A DNA stretch of 64,000 nt from Pseudomonadota bacterium. GTDB lineage: Bacteria; Pseudomonadota; Gammaproteobacteria; Burkholderiales; Burkholderiaceae_C. A model generated the notes under the pieces. It made no database searches. It was not told the origin of the DNA and worked only from the letters and a program-made list of their open reading frames with translations. Positions 1 through 9,600 of the stretch are shown piece after piece (positions within the stretch are counted from its first letter, which is position 1; the number at the start of each line of letters is the position of its first letter). The stretch spans positions 1 through 64,000 of the forward strand of contig CAUJIM010000017.1 of NCBI GenBank assembly GCA_963205335.1. Reading direction: 5' to 3'. The position numbers and the translations under genes are program-made.

Positions 1-546
1 CAGCGTGGCCAGCGACAGCACGATGCCGCTGCCGGTGGCGGTGCCGCGCTGCAGCTGGAAGCGGTCGATCGCGGCGTAGACGTCTTCCCGGCTGTGCGTG
101 GGCGGCTGCACCACGGCGGCCGTGCCGGCGAACTGCACCACGGCCACGCGCACGCTGCGCGGCAACTCGGCAACGAAGGCCTTGGCGGCGGCCTGCGAGG
201 CCACCAGCCGGTTGGGCTGCACGTCGGCCGCGCGCATGCTGCCCGATACGTCCATTGCCAGCACGATGGTCTCCTGCTGCGAGGGCAGGGTGATCACCGC
301 CGCCGGCCGCGCCGAGGCGAGCAGCAGCACGGTCACGGCCAGCAGCAGCAGCGCCGGCGGCACGTGGCGCTTCCAGCCGGCGCTCTTGCCCATGGCTTGC
401 TTGACCAGCGCCAGGTTGGCATAACGCAGCGCCGTCTTCTTGCGCCGGCGCAGCAGCCACAGGTAGCCGCCGACCAGCAGCGGCACGGCCAGCAGCAGCC
501 ACAGCATCGTCGGCCAGATGAAGTTCAGCGGAATGCCGCCCTTCAT
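1..546 (-). CDS. BatA-like VWA-domain membrane protein (3' part cut by the window edge)
   Basis: The gene reads leftwards off the window, so only the first 182 residues are visible. Residues 15-33 and 63-80 are membrane segments with a basic stretch (LLRRRKK) between them. A von Willebrand A domain begins near residue 92, and its metal-ion (MIDAS) motif DVSGSM lies at 99-104. This architecture matches BatA/aerotolerance proteins, which work at the inner membrane with MoxR ATPases. The ATG overlaps the stop of the upstream DUF58 gene (ATGA), so the two are translationally coupled. The family is clear; the physiological role of these modules is not established in most bacteria. Confidence 0.85.
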   Translation of the reverse strand, partial: MKGGIPLNFIWPTMLWLLLAVPLLVGGYLWLLRRRKKTALRYANLALVKQAMGKSAGWKRHVPPALLLLAVTVLLLASARPAAVITLPSQQETIVLAMDVSGSMRAADVQPNRLVASQAAAKAFVAELPRSVRVAVVQFAGTAAVVQPPTHSREDVYAAIDRFQLQRGTATGSGIVLSLATL

Positions 547-1520
547 GACGCAGCCCTCCGCGGCTCGGTCTTCAGCACGCCCAGGTGCGACGGTGCACCG
601 CCGCCGGCCGCCATGCGGCTGCGCTGGCGCCGCAGGTCGGCGAAACGCAGGATGGCGTCGAGCAGGTCGTCGTCGGTGGCCAGCTCCAGCGTGTCGACGC
701 CGGCCTGCGCCAGCGAAGACAGCAGCGCCGACTCGCGCGCCTGCGCTGCGGCGGCGAAGCGGGCGCGAAAGCCGGCGTCGTGGGTGTCGACGAGCAACTG
801 TTCGCCGGTCTCGGCGTCGCGCATCGTCACCAGGCCGAGGTCGGGCAATTCCATCTCCAGCGGGTCGTACAGGCGCACGGCGGTCACGTCATGGCGTCGC
901 GAAAGCTGAGCCAGCGCCTCTTCCCAGCCGGGCGGGCTGATGAAGTCGGACACCACGAAGATCGTGCTGCGCCGCTTGACGATGCGCTGCCCGGCGAGCA
1001 GCAGGTCGCGCAGCTGTGTCGCACCGGCGGCCGACTCGGCGGGCCGCTGCGCCATGCGCTGCAGCAGGTGCAGCACGTGCAGGCGGCCGGCGCGTGCCGG
1101 GATCACCGTGTCCACCGAGGTGCCGTACAGCAACGCGCCGACGCGGTTGCCATGGCGCGTGAGCAGCCGCGACAGCACGCCAACGAACTCGCGCGCCACG
1201 CCGCGCTTGGCGCGCAGGTCGGAGCCGAAGTCGACGCTGGCGCTGAGGTCGACGAGGAACCAGGCCGCCAGCTCGCGGTCTTCGGTGAACTGGCGCACGT
1301 AGGGCTGCTGCAGGCGCGCCGTCACGTTCCAGTCGATGTGGCGCTCGTCGTCGTGGTACTGGTACTCGCGCAGGTCGGCCAGGTCGATGCCGGCGCCGCG
1401 CAGCAGCGTGCGGTAGTCGCCCTGCAGCAGGCCATCGAGGCGGCGGATCACCGTCCATTCGAGGCGCTTGAGCAGGGCCTCGGAATCGACCGCTTCAGTT
1501 CTTTGCGGCAGCGGATTCAT
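543..1520 (-). CDS. DUF58 domain protein of a MoxR/Bat module
   Basis: The protein has 325 residues and no membrane segment. The DUF58 signature is at residues 51-65 (REYQYHDDERHIDWN). A VWA-like fold follows, with a DLSAS metal-site motif at 91-95. Its start lies 26 bp inside the end of moxR and its stop overlaps the start of the batA-like gene, so MoxR, DUF58 and VWA form one tightly coupled operon. Proteins of this family are thought to be partners or substrates of the MoxR chaperone ATPase. The short C-terminal tail rich in Gly, Ala and Arg is probably disordered. Confidence 0.87.
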   Translation of the reverse strand: MNPLPQRTEAVDSEALLKRLEWTVIRRLDGLLQGDYRTLLRGAGIDLADLREYQYHDDERHIDWNVTARLQQPYVRQFTEDRELAAWFLVDLSASVDFGSDLRAKRGVAREFVGVLSRLLTRHGNRVGALLYGTSVDTVIPARAGRLHVLHLLQRMAQRPAESAAGATQLRDLLLAGQRIVKRRSTIFVVSDFISPPGWEEALAQLSRRHDVTAVRLYDPLEMELPDLGLVTMRDAETGEQLLVDTHDAGFRARFAAAAQARESALLSSLAQAGVDTLELATDDDLLDAILRFADLRRQRSRMAAGGGAPSHLGVLKTEPRRAAS

Positions 1521-2523
1521 GGGGTGCCAGCGGCTTGTCGGGCGGGGGGATCTTCTGCATCACCTGGCGGATCACCTGGTCGGCGCTCAGCCCGTCGGCC
1601 AGTGCCTCGTAGCTCAGCACGAGGCGGTGGCGCATCACGTCGCCGACCAGGCCGGTCATGTCTTCCGGCAGCGCGTAGCTGCGCCCGCGCATGTAGGCCA
1701 GTGCACGGGCGCCTTCGATCAGGCCGATGGTGGCGCGCGGGCTGGCGCCGTAGCCGAGCATGGGCGCCAGCTCCTTGAGCCCGACGTCGGCCGGCCGGCG
1801 CGTGGCCGCCACCAGGCGGACGGCGTACTGCGTGAGCGAGGGGTCGACGTACACCTGCCGGCATTGCTGCTGCAGGGCGGCCAGCTGCTCCATGCTGGCC
1901 ACCGCCTGCACCTCGATGCGCGGGCCGGTCACGCGCTGGGCGATCACGAACTCCTCCTCGTCGCTCGGGTAGTCCACCAGCACCTTCATCATGAAGCGGT
2001 CGACCTGCGCCTCGGGCAGCGGGTAGGTGCCCTCGGTCTCGATCGGGTTCTGCGTCGCCATCACCAGGAACGGCTCGGGCACGAAGTGGGTCTGGCCGGC
2101 AATGGTGACCTGGCGCTCCTGCATCACCTCCAGCAGCGCGCTCTGCACCTTGGCCGGCGCGCGGTTGATCTCGTCGGCCAGCAGCAGGTGGGTGAACACC
2201 GGGCCCAGCGCGGTGCTGAACTCGCCCGTCTTCTGGTTGTAGATGCGGGTGCCGATCAGGTCGGCCGGCACCAGGTCGGGCGTGAACTGGATGCGCCGGA
2301 ATTGGCCCTGCAGCACGGCCGCCAGCGTCTTGACGGTGAGCGTCTTGGCCAGCCCCGGCACGCCCTCGACCAGCAGGTGGCCGCCGGCCAGCAGGGCCAC
2401 CATCACGCGCTCCAGGAAGCGGTCCTGGCCGACCACCACGCGCTTGACCTCGTAGAGGATGCGCTCCATCAGCTCGGCCGTGGCCGGGTCGGTCTCCAAA
2501 CGCGGGTTGTCCTTGTCCGTCAT
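1495..2523 (-). CDS. MoxR-family AAA+ ATPase
   Basis: This is a MoxR-type AAA+ chaperone of 342 residues. Walker A is GVPGLAKT at residues 54-61, Walker B is LLLADE at 113-118, and the MoxR lid domain is C-terminal. An AGGAG sequence lies 10 bases before the ATG at 2523 (protein MTDKDN...) but only 1 base before an alternative ATG at 2532, so I prefer 2523. The gene is followed directly by DUF58 and VWA genes and preceded by an HtrA-like protease gene. A second MoxR system sits at 35497-36414. The client process cannot be deduced from sequence. Confidence 0.88.
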   Translation of the reverse strand: MTDKDNPRLETDPATAELMERILYEVKRVVVGQDRFLERVMVALLAGGHLLVEGVPGLAKTLTVKTLAAVLQGQFRRIQFTPDLVPADLIGTRIYNQKTGEFSTALGPVFTHLLLADEINRAPAKVQSALLEVMQERQVTIAGQTHFVPEPFLVMATQNPIETEGTYPLPEAQVDRFMMKVLVDYPSDEEEFVIAQRVTGPRIEVQAVASMEQLAALQQQCRQVYVDPSLTQYAVRLVAATRRPADVGLKELAPMLGYGASPRATIGLIEGARALAYMRGRSYALPEDMTGLVGDVMRHRLVLSYEALADGLSADQVIRQVMQKIPPPDKPLAPHESAAAKN

Positions 2524-2548
2524 GCGCGGCATGCTCCTGAAAACGGGG

Positions 2549-3469
2549 TTAGAAGGGAATCTGCCCGGCCCCGGCGGCGGCGTTTTCGATCGGCACCGCA
2601 AAGCCGATGCCCAGGAAGGTGCGCGCCGGCGTCGGGTTGTGGATGGCGGTGACGATGCCCACCACCTGGCCGTCCATGGTCACCAGCGGCCCGCCCGAGT
2701 TGCCCGGGTTGGCGGCGGCGTCGAACTGGATCAGGTTGCGCATCAACTGGCCGCCGTCGGGCGAGCGAAAGCCGCGCCCCAGGCCCGACACCACGCCGGC
2801 CGACACCGAGGGCCCGATGCCGAACGGGTAGCCGATCGCCACCACCTCGTCGCCGGGCGCCAGATCGCCGGTGGAGCGCATGGTGGCGGCCTGCAGGTCG
2901 TCGGGCAGCTTGTGGGCGCGCAGCACCGCCAGGTCGTTTTCGGGCTGCATGTTGACGATGCCGGCCGGGCTTTCGGTGCCGTCGGCAAAGGTCACGGTGA
3001 TCTGCTCGGCGCCCTGCACCACGTGCAGGTTGGTCAGGATGGTGCCGTTGTCGATGATCACCACGCCGGTGCCGATGCCACGGCCCAGTTCGGGCGGGCC
3101 TTTGCGGCCCTTCTTCTGTTCGACCACGCCTTCCACCCGCACCAGCGAAGGTGCCACCGCGGCCGCAGCGCGCGCCGCCGCCGAGGGCAGTACCTTGTGC
3201 GTGGCGGTGTGCAGCACGGCGTCGTCGATGTCCTTTTGCGTCAGCTGGCGCGGCGCCGGGCGCCGCCAGGCGCCCAGGTCGAGGCCCAGCGCCAGCGCCA
3301 GCGCCAGCGCCAGGACCGCCGCCCACAGCGCGCCGGGGTGGCGCAGCGCCGCCCCCAGGTGTGGGCGCCGGCGCGCACGCTCGGGCGCCAGCGCCGGCGC
3401 CGGCGCCGGGGCATCGGGCGCCACCACTGGGGCAGGGGACGATCGGCTGTACAGCGCGCTGCGACGCAT
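2549..3469 (-). CDS. Membrane-anchored trypsin-like serine protease (HtrA/DegP type, no PDZ domain)
   Basis: The protein has 306 residues. A Pro/Ala-rich cytoplasmic N-terminus is followed by one membrane segment at about 47-66, made of low-complexity Ala-Leu repeats. The protease domain shows the full catalytic triad: His149 in TNLHVV, Asp179 in ENDLAVL and Ser258 in GNSGGPL. The chain ends about 15 residues after the conserved GFAVPI strand, so the PDZ domains normal for DegP/DegS are absent. It should act in the periplasm, anchored to the inner membrane. The gene sits 25 bp upstream of moxR and is probably co-transcribed. The ATG at 3469 has only a weak GGGG ribosome-binding sequence. Confidence 0.85.
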   Translation of the reverse strand: MRRSALYSRSSPAPVVAPDAPAPAPALAPERARRRPHLGAALRHPGALWAAVLALALALALGLDLGAWRRPAPRQLTQKDIDDAVLHTATHKVLPSAAARAAAAVAPSLVRVEGVVEQKKGRKGPPELGRGIGTGVVIIDNGTILTNLHVVQGAEQITVTFADGTESPAGIVNMQPENDLAVLRAHKLPDDLQAATMRSTGDLAPGDEVVAIGYPFGIGPSVSAGVVSGLGRGFRSPDGGQLMRNLIQFDAAANPGNSGGPLVTMDGQVVGIVTAIHNPTPARTFLGIGFAVPIENAAAGAGQIPF

Positions 3470-3553
3470 GGGCTGACCCCGGGCTGGTGAATGACGAAGC
3501 TCACGGTACCATGATTCGGCACGCCCCGGTAGCGGGGTGGTCATGGAGGTGGC

Positions 3554-3955
3554 ATGGGCGCGATGACGGTGTTGCGGGCGCTGCTGGTGTGGGTCCTGCT
3601 GCTGTTGCTGGCGATGGCCAACGGCGTGCTGCGCGAGGCCGTGCTGATCCCGCGCCTGGGCGGGCCATCCGGCCTGGTGCTGAGCGGCCTGCTGCTGTCG
3701 GCGCTGATCCTGGTGCTCGCCTGGTGGCTGCTGCCCTGGATCGGTGTGCGCGGCCACGGGCCGCTGCTGCTGACCGGCCTGGGCTGGCTGGCGCTGACCC
3801 TGGGCTTCGAGTTCACCTTTGGTCTGTGGCGCGGCCGCACGCTGGCCGAACTGCTGGCCGCCTATCGGTTCGAGGGCGGCAACCTGTGGTCGCTGGTGTT
3901 GTTGGTGACGGCCGGCGCGCCGTGGCTGGCCGGCCGGCTGCGGCGCTGTACCTGA
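3554..3955 (+). CDS. Small hypothetical integral membrane protein
   Basis: The protein has 133 residues and about four hydrophobic segments (roughly 7-23, 37-60, 69-85 and 112-126), separated by short polar loops including the pair FEFTF/GLWRGR. I do not recognise the family. The start is set by GGAGG four bases before the ATG at 3554; a second in-frame ATG at 3563 lies too far from it. The gene is divergent from the protease gene and only 27 bp upstream of tatD, so it may be co-transcribed with tatD. Confidence 0.7.
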   Translation: MGAMTVLRALLVWVLLLLLAMANGVLREAVLIPRLGGPSGLVLSGLLLSALILVLAWWLLPWIGVRGHGPLLLTGLGWLALTLGFEFTFGLWRGRTLAELLAAYRFEGGNLWSLVLLVTAGAPWLAGRLRRCT

Positions 3956-3982
3956 CGGTCGCGGCTGCGGCATGATGCGCGC

Positions 3983-4837
3983 ATGGCCGCCTGGATCGAC
4001 ACCCACTGCCACCTGGACGCCCCGGAGTTTTCGGCTGATGTGGCCGCCGTGCGTGCGCGAGCAGCTACCGAAAACGTAGCGATCTGCGTGATCCCGGCGG
4101 TCGAGCCGGCGGCCTTCGAGGCGGTGCGCGCGCTGGCCCACCGCGGCGGCGACGCCTACGCACTGGGCGTGCACCCGATGTACGTGGCGCGCGCCCCGGA
4201 GGACGCGCTGGCCCAGCTGGCGCAGGCCCTGGCGCGCCATGCCGACGACCCGCGCCTGGTGGCGGTGGGCGAGATCGGGCTGGATCTGTTCGTGCCCGAA
4301 CTGGGCGTGGCGCCGCTGCGTGCGCGCCAGCAGCATTTCTTCATCGAGCAGCTGCGGCTGGCGCGGCGCCACGACCTGCCGGTGCTGCTGCACCTGCGGC
4401 GCGCGGTCGACGCGGTGTTGCAGGTCCTGCGCGAGGTCGGCGTGGCCGGCGGCATCGCCCATGCCTTCAGCGGCAGCCGCCAGCAGGCCGATCAGTTGCT
4501 GGCGCTGGGCTTCAGGCTGGGCTTTGGCGGTGCGGTGACCTACCCGCGCGCCAGCCGCCTGCGCGCGCTGGCGGCCGAGCTGCCGGCCAGCGCCATCGTG
4601 ATGGAAACCGACGCGCCCGACATCCCGCCGCACTGGCTCTACACCACCGCCGAAGCGCGCGCGCAGGGCCAGCCCCAGGGCCGCAACGAGCCGGGCGAGT
4701 TGCCGCGCATCGGCGCCGAGCTGGCGGCGCTGCGTGGCGTCTCGGCGGCCGACTGGGCCGACCTCAGCACCGCCAACGCGCTGGCGGCGCTGCCGCGTCT
4801 GAGGCGACTGTGGGGGGCCGGGGAGCACGATCGATGA
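3983..4837 (+). CDS. TatD family metal-dependent hydrolase (DNase/exonuclease)
   Basis: The protein has 284 residues, slightly longer than the usual 255-265 of the family. It starts with the metal-binding HxH motif (DTHCHLD, His8 and His10). It also carries VGEIGLDLF for the second metal ligand, HLRRAVD and HAFSGS for the middle histidines, and METDAPDIPP near the C-terminus. TatD enzymes are cytoplasmic nucleases linked to DNA repair and RNA processing. Codons at 4061-4080 contain a small palindrome (gctac/gtagc) with codons unlike their neighbours; see findings. Confidence 0.88.
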   Translation: MAAWIDTHCHLDAPEFSADVAAVRARAATENVAICVIPAVEPAAFEAVRALAHRGGDAYALGVHPMYVARAPEDALAQLAQALARHADDPRLVAVGEIGLDLFVPELGVAPLRARQQHFFIEQLRLARRHDLPVLLHLRRAVDAVLQVLREVGVAGGIAHAFSGSRQQADQLLALGFRLGFGGAVTYPRASRLRALAAELPASAIVMETDAPDIPPHWLYTTAEARAQGQPQGRNEPGELPRIGAELAALRGVSAADWADLSTANALAALPRLRRLWGAGEHDR

Positions 4838-4978
4838 CGATGACCCATGAGGCAGGGCGAAGGACCTCGCTGCGCTTGGACGGCGGGGGCGCCTCGGGGC
4901 ATGGGGGCGCCGTGGGCGCTCGTTGAACGCGCAGCGCCGTCGGCCTGCGGGGGCGACGTGGCACACCCACCACGTCAA

Positions 4979-5036
4979 GGCTATCGTTTTCATAGCTGCT
5001 TGCGCAGTCTGGACAAGCTTCAGAGGCATTTTTTGC
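4979..5036 (+). repeat. Dispersed palindromic element, copy 1
   Basis: It begins with the inverted repeat gctat...atagc, continues with the conserved core atagctgcttgcgc and gacaagc, and ends in an AT-rich tail (cattttttgc). The same order of parts occurs in the copies at 17218, 18446, 19690, 31375, 33509, 50578 and 58880. Confidence 0.75.
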
Positions 5037-5050
5037 ATGGAATCCGGCGG

Positions 5051-5080
5051 CGCTGGCGCGCGCTGGCGCGCGCTGGCGCG
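5051..5080. repeat. Tandem repeat, 3 x cgctggcgcg
   Basis: Three exact head-to-tail copies of a 10-base unit lie between the palindromic element and the efflux operon. The function is unknown; a slippage-prone tract is the simplest reading. Confidence 0.7.
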
Positions 5081-5216
5081 GGCGCGGCGGGGTCGGTGGG
5101 GCTTTGCATATCTTCACCTGGCGCTGACGGGCGGCCCGGGGCCGGGCCGCTACGATGCGCGCTGAAGCGCCGGCGCCTGTCCCTGCGCGCGCGCGGCCCG
5201 CCATGCATTGCCCACC

Positions 5217-6671
5217 ATGACCACCACCGTCGACACACCCGCAGGCTCACCCGCCGCCACCCCGACCGCCGACGCCGCACCGCGCCGCCGCGGCCTGGGC
5301 GTCACGCTCACGCTGCTGCTGATCGCCGCGCTGGTGGGCAGCGCCTGGTGGCTGGTGCAGCGCGCGCGCGCGCCCGAGGCGGCGGCCCCCGCGGCAGCGC
5401 CGGGCGGCGCCGGTGGCCCGGGGCCGGGCAGCGCCAGCGTCACCGTGGGCGCGGCGCACGCCCAGCGCGGCGAACTGCCGATCGTCATCGACGCCCTGGG
5501 CACGGTGACGCCGCCGGTCACCGCCACCCTGGTGCCGCAGGTGTCGGGCGTGCTGACCGAGGTGCTGTTCACCGAGGGGCAGATGGTGAGCAAGGGCCAG
5601 GTGCTGGCGCGCATCGACGCCCGACCCTATGAACAGGCGCTGGCGCAGGCGCGCGGCCAGCGCGCCAAGGACGAAGCGCAGCTGGCCGCCGCCAGGGTGA
5701 CGCTGGCGCGCTACCAGACGCTGTGGCAGCAGGACTCGATCGCGCGCCAGGACGTCGACACCCAGGCGGCGCTGGTCAAGCAGCTCGAAGGCGTGGTCGA
5801 GGCCGACCGCGCCAGCGAGCGCGCGGCCCAGCTCAATGTCGGCTTTGCCAGCATCCGCGCGCCGATCGGCGGGCGCATCGGCCTGCGCGCCATCGACCCC
5901 GGCAACCTGGTCAGCACCGGCAGCGCCGGCGGCATTGCCACCATCACGCAGATCGCGCCTATCGACGTGGTGTTCTCGGTGCCGCAGGACCGCATCGCCG
6001 CCGTGCTGGCGGCCCAGCGGCGCGGGCGCCTGCCGGTGCAGGCGTTCGACCGCGCGCGCAGCCAGCCGCTGGCCGAAGGCAGCTTTCTGACGCTGGACAA
6101 CCAGGTCAGCACCGCCACCGGTACGGTGCGTGCCAAGGCCCGCTTTGCCAACGCCGACGGCGCGCTGTTTCCCAACCAGTTCGTCAACGCCCGGCTGCAG
6201 CTGGGGCACGACAGCGGCGTGCTGGTGCCGGTGACGGCGGTGCGCACCGGCCCGCAGGGTGACTACGTGTACGTGATCGACGACGAGCGGGTGGCGCGCA
6301 TGCGCCCGGTCAGGCGCGGCATGGCGACGGTCGATCAGGTGCTGATCGTCCAGGGCCTGCAGGCCGGCGAGCGCGTGGTGACCGAAGGCGGCGACCGCGT
6401 CAAGGACGGCGGCAAGCTGCGCCTGGCGGGCGAATCGCCGGGCCCGGGCGGCGCCGCCGGCATGCGCCCCGGTGCGGCGCCAGCGCCCGCCCCGACGGCG
6501 CCGGCAGCTATCGCATCAGGAGCAGGTGAGGCCGGCGCGGCTGCCCCGCCGTGGCTGGAGCGCCTGCCGCCGGAGCTGCGCGACAAGGTGCGCGCCATGT
6601 CGCCCGAGGAGCGCCGGGCCTTCCTGCAGCAGCGCCGCGCGGCGGCCAGCGCGGCCGATTCGGGCCGCTGA
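5217..6671 (+). CDS. mdtA: RND efflux periplasmic adaptor subunit (MdtA-like membrane fusion protein)
   Basis: The protein has 484 residues. One N-terminal membrane anchor (about 28-47) follows a basic patch PRRRG. The lipoyl/barrel-sandwich half-motifs (VSGVLTEVLFTEGQMVSKGQ and IRAPIGGRIGLR) flank a coiled-coil hairpin rich in Ala, Gln and Arg. It should link the inner-membrane RND pump to an outer-membrane channel. The C-terminal ~95 residues are an Ala/Pro-rich linker ending in a charged helix (MSPEERRAFLQQRRA). I use the ATG at 5217; a TTG three codons earlier lacks support. The two permease genes follow directly. The MdtA assignment rests on the paired permeases downstream. Confidence 0.87.
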   Translation: MTTTVDTPAGSPAATPTADAAPRRRGLGVTLTLLLIAALVGSAWWLVQRARAPEAAAPAAAPGGAGGPGPGSASVTVGAAHAQRGELPIVIDALGTVTPPVTATLVPQVSGVLTEVLFTEGQMVSKGQVLARIDARPYEQALAQARGQRAKDEAQLAAARVTLARYQTLWQQDSIARQDVDTQAALVKQLEGVVEADRASERAAQLNVGFASIRAPIGGRIGLRAIDPGNLVSTGSAGGIATITQIAPIDVVFSVPQDRIAAVLAAQRRGRLPVQAFDRARSQPLAEGSFLTLDNQVSTATGTVRAKARFANADGALFPNQFVNARLQLGHDSGVLVPVTAVRTGPQGDYVYVIDDERVARMRPVRRGMATVDQVLIVQGLQAGERVVTEGGDRVKDGGKLRLAGESPGPGGAAGMRPGAAPAPAPTAPAAIASGAGEAGAAAPPWLERLPPELRDKVRAMSPEERRAFLQQRRAAASAADSGR

Positions 6672-6697
6672 GGCGGCGGCAGCACCGGCCCCTCGTC

Positions 6698-9600
6698 ATG
6701 AACGTCTCGCGCCTGTTCATCCAGCGCCCGGTGGCGACGGCGCTGTGCATGCTGGCCATCGTGCTGGCCGGCCTGCTGGGCCTGCGGCTGCTGCCGGTGG
6801 CGGCGCTGCCGCAGGTCGACTACCCGACCATCCAGGTGCAGACGCTCTACCCCGGCGGCAGCCCCGACGTGATGAGCCGCACCGTGACGGCGCCGCTGGA
6901 GCGTCAGCTGGGCCAGATGTCCGGGCTGGAACGCATGAGCAGCGTCAGCAGCGCCGGCGTGTCGCTGATCACGCTGCAGTTCGCGCTGCACCTGAACATG
7001 GACGCCGCCGAGCAGCAGGTGCAGGCCGCCATGAACGCCGCCGGCACCCTGCTGCCGGCCGACCTGCCGGCGCCGCCGGTGTACGCCAAGGTCAACCCGG
7101 CCGATGCGCCCATCATGCAGCTGGCCGTCACCTCCGACAGCCTGCCGCTGCCCGAGGTGCAGAACATGGTCAACACCCGGCTGGCGCTGAAGATCAGCCA
7201 GATCGGTGGCGTCGGCCTGGTGACGCTGGCCGGCGGTCAGCGTCCCGCCGTGCGGGTGCAGGCCAACCTGCAGGCGCTGGCCGCCATGGGCCTGGGGCTG
7301 GACGCCGTCAGCAGCGCCATCAGCGCCGCCAACACCAGCTCGGCCAAGGGCAGCTTCGACGGCCCGACGCGCCAGTACACCATCAACGCCAACGACCAGC
7401 TGCTGACGGCGCACGAATACCGCGAGCTGATCGTCGCCTTCGTGGCCGGCCAGCCGGTGCGCCTGAAGGACGTCGCCGAGGTGGTGGACGGCGCCGAAAA
7501 CCGTCGCCTGGGGGCCTGGGTGGCTATCAAAAACGATAGCGCCTCGCGCACGCCGGATGCGCGCCAGAGCCCCGGAACATCTGAAATCGAGCTGCCGCTC
7601 ACGCCGGCCATCGTGCTCAACGTGCAGCGCCAGCCGGGCGCCAACGTGATCGCCACCGTCGACGCCATCCGGCGCCAGCTGCCCGAGCTGCGGCAAAGCC
7701 TGCCCGACAGCGTGCGGCTGACCGTGCTGAGCGACCGCACGCAGGGCATCCGCGCCTCGGTGGCGCACGTGGAGCTGGAGCTGGGCCTGGCGGTGGTGAT
7801 GGTGGTGCTGGTGATCTTTGCCTTTCTGCACAGCGCGCGCGCCACGCTGATCGCCAGCATCGCGGTGCCGATCTCGCTGGCCGGCACGCTGGCGGCCATG
7901 GTGCTGCTGGGCTATTCGCTCAACAACCTGAGCCTGATGGCGTTGACCATCGCCACCGGCTTCGTGGTGGACGACGCCATCGTGATGATCGAGAACATCT
8001 CGCGCCACCGCGAGCTGGGCAAGCCGCCGCTGCAGGCGGCGCTGGCGGGGGCGGGCGAGATCGGCTTCACCATCATCTCGCTGACGGTGTCGCTGATCGC
8101 GGTGCTGATCCCGCTGCTGTTCATGCAGGAGGTGATCGGCCGGCTGTTCCGTGAATTCGCCGTCACCCTGGCCATCACCATCCTGTTTTCCGCGCTGGTG
8201 TCGCTGACCCTGGTGCCCATGATGTCGGCGCGCTGGCTGGAGCCGCTGGGTCAGGCCCATGGCCCGGTGGGCGCCCGCATGCAGGCGTGGCTGGACGCCA
8301 CCATCGCCGGCTACGACCGCGCGCTGCGCTGGGTGCTGGCGCGTCAGCCGCTGACGCTGGCGCTGGCGCTGCTGACGCTGGCCGTCACCGTGCTGCTGTA
8401 CGCGGGCATGCCCAAGGGGCTGTTCCCGACCCAGAGCACCGGTCAGCTGCAGGGCCTGCTGCAGGCGGCGCCGGAGGTGTCGTTCGAGCGCATGTCGGCG
8501 CTGCAGGGTGCGGCGGCGCAGGTGGTGCTGCGCGATCCGGCGGTGCGCTCGGTCAGTTCGGTGGTGGGGGTGGACGCGGCCAACAACAGCGCGCTGGCGA
8601 GCGGGCGGCTGGTCATCAACCTGCGGCCGCGCACGCCCTGGGGCGACACGCAGGCGACCGTCATGCAGCGGCTGCGCCGGCAGGTGGGCGAGCAGGTGGC
8701 CGGCGTCACCCTGTACCTGCAGCCGACGCAGGACCTGACCATCGACGCCGTCAGCGGCCCGACGGCGCAGCGCTTCGACCTGGAGGGGGTGGACACGGCG
8801 CTGGTCGATGGCTGGGCGCGGCGCCTGGTGGCGCGCCTGCAGCGCCTGCCCGAGCTGCGCCACGTCACCACCGACGCCGGCGCCACCGGCCTGGCCGCCA
8901 TGGTGCGGGTCGAGCGCGACACCGCCGCACGCCTGGGCGTGACAGCCAGCAACCTGGACAACGCGCTCTACAACGCCTTTGGCCAGCGCATCGTCTCCAC
9001 CATCTTCAGCGAAACCAACCAGTACCGCGTGATCCTGGAGGCCGCGCGCGCCGTGGACGCCAGCCTGCGCACCCTGCGCGAGCTGCCGGTGCGCACCAGC
9101 GTCGGCGGCACCACGCCGCTGGAAGCCTTTGCGCGCGTGGTGGAAGAGCCGTCGCCGCTGCAGGTGCAGCGGGTCGACCAGTACCCCGCCGCCACCGTGG
9201 GCTTCGACACCGCGCCGGGCGTCAGCCTGGGGGCGGCGGTGAGCGCCATCGAGGCGGCGGTGCGCTCCGAGGGCCTGCCGGCGGCGCTGACGCTGCGCAT
9301 GACCGGCGCCGCCGGCGCCTTCCAGCAGTCGCTGGGCAACCAGCTGTGGCTGATCCTGGCGGCGGTGGTGTGCGTCTACATCGTGCTGGGCGTGCTGTAC
9401 GAGAGCTACGTGCACCCGCTGACGATTCTGTCGACGCTGCCCTCGGCCGGCGTGGGCGCGTTGCTGGCGCTGTGGCTGACCGGCCATCCGCTGGACGTGG
9501 TGGGCATCATCGGCCTGGTGCTGCTGATCGGCATCGTGAAGAAGAACGCGATCATGATGATCGACTTCGCCATCGAGGCCGAACGCGCCGGCAAGTCGGC

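Larger units (their letters stand above)
4838..5216 (+). other. 379-bp intergenic region between tatD and the efflux operon
   Basis: I see no convincing gene here. The region holds one copy of the dispersed palindromic element (4979-5036) and three perfect tandem copies of the decamer cgctggcgcg (5051-5080), and presumably the promoter of the efflux operon, for which I found no clear -35/-10 pair. A possible 80-codon reading frame at 4923-5165 runs through the repeat and looks fortuitous. Confidence 0.6.

Noticed and set aside
4923..5165. Possible 80-residue protein in the tatD-mdtA gap
   Set aside because: It runs through a palindromic repeat and tandem decamers, has no ribosome-binding site and no recognisable domain.
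5208..5216. TTG start for the adaptor three codons upstream of the ATG
   Set aside because: No Shine-Dalgarno sequence supports it, and the ATG at 5217 gives a normal N-terminus.
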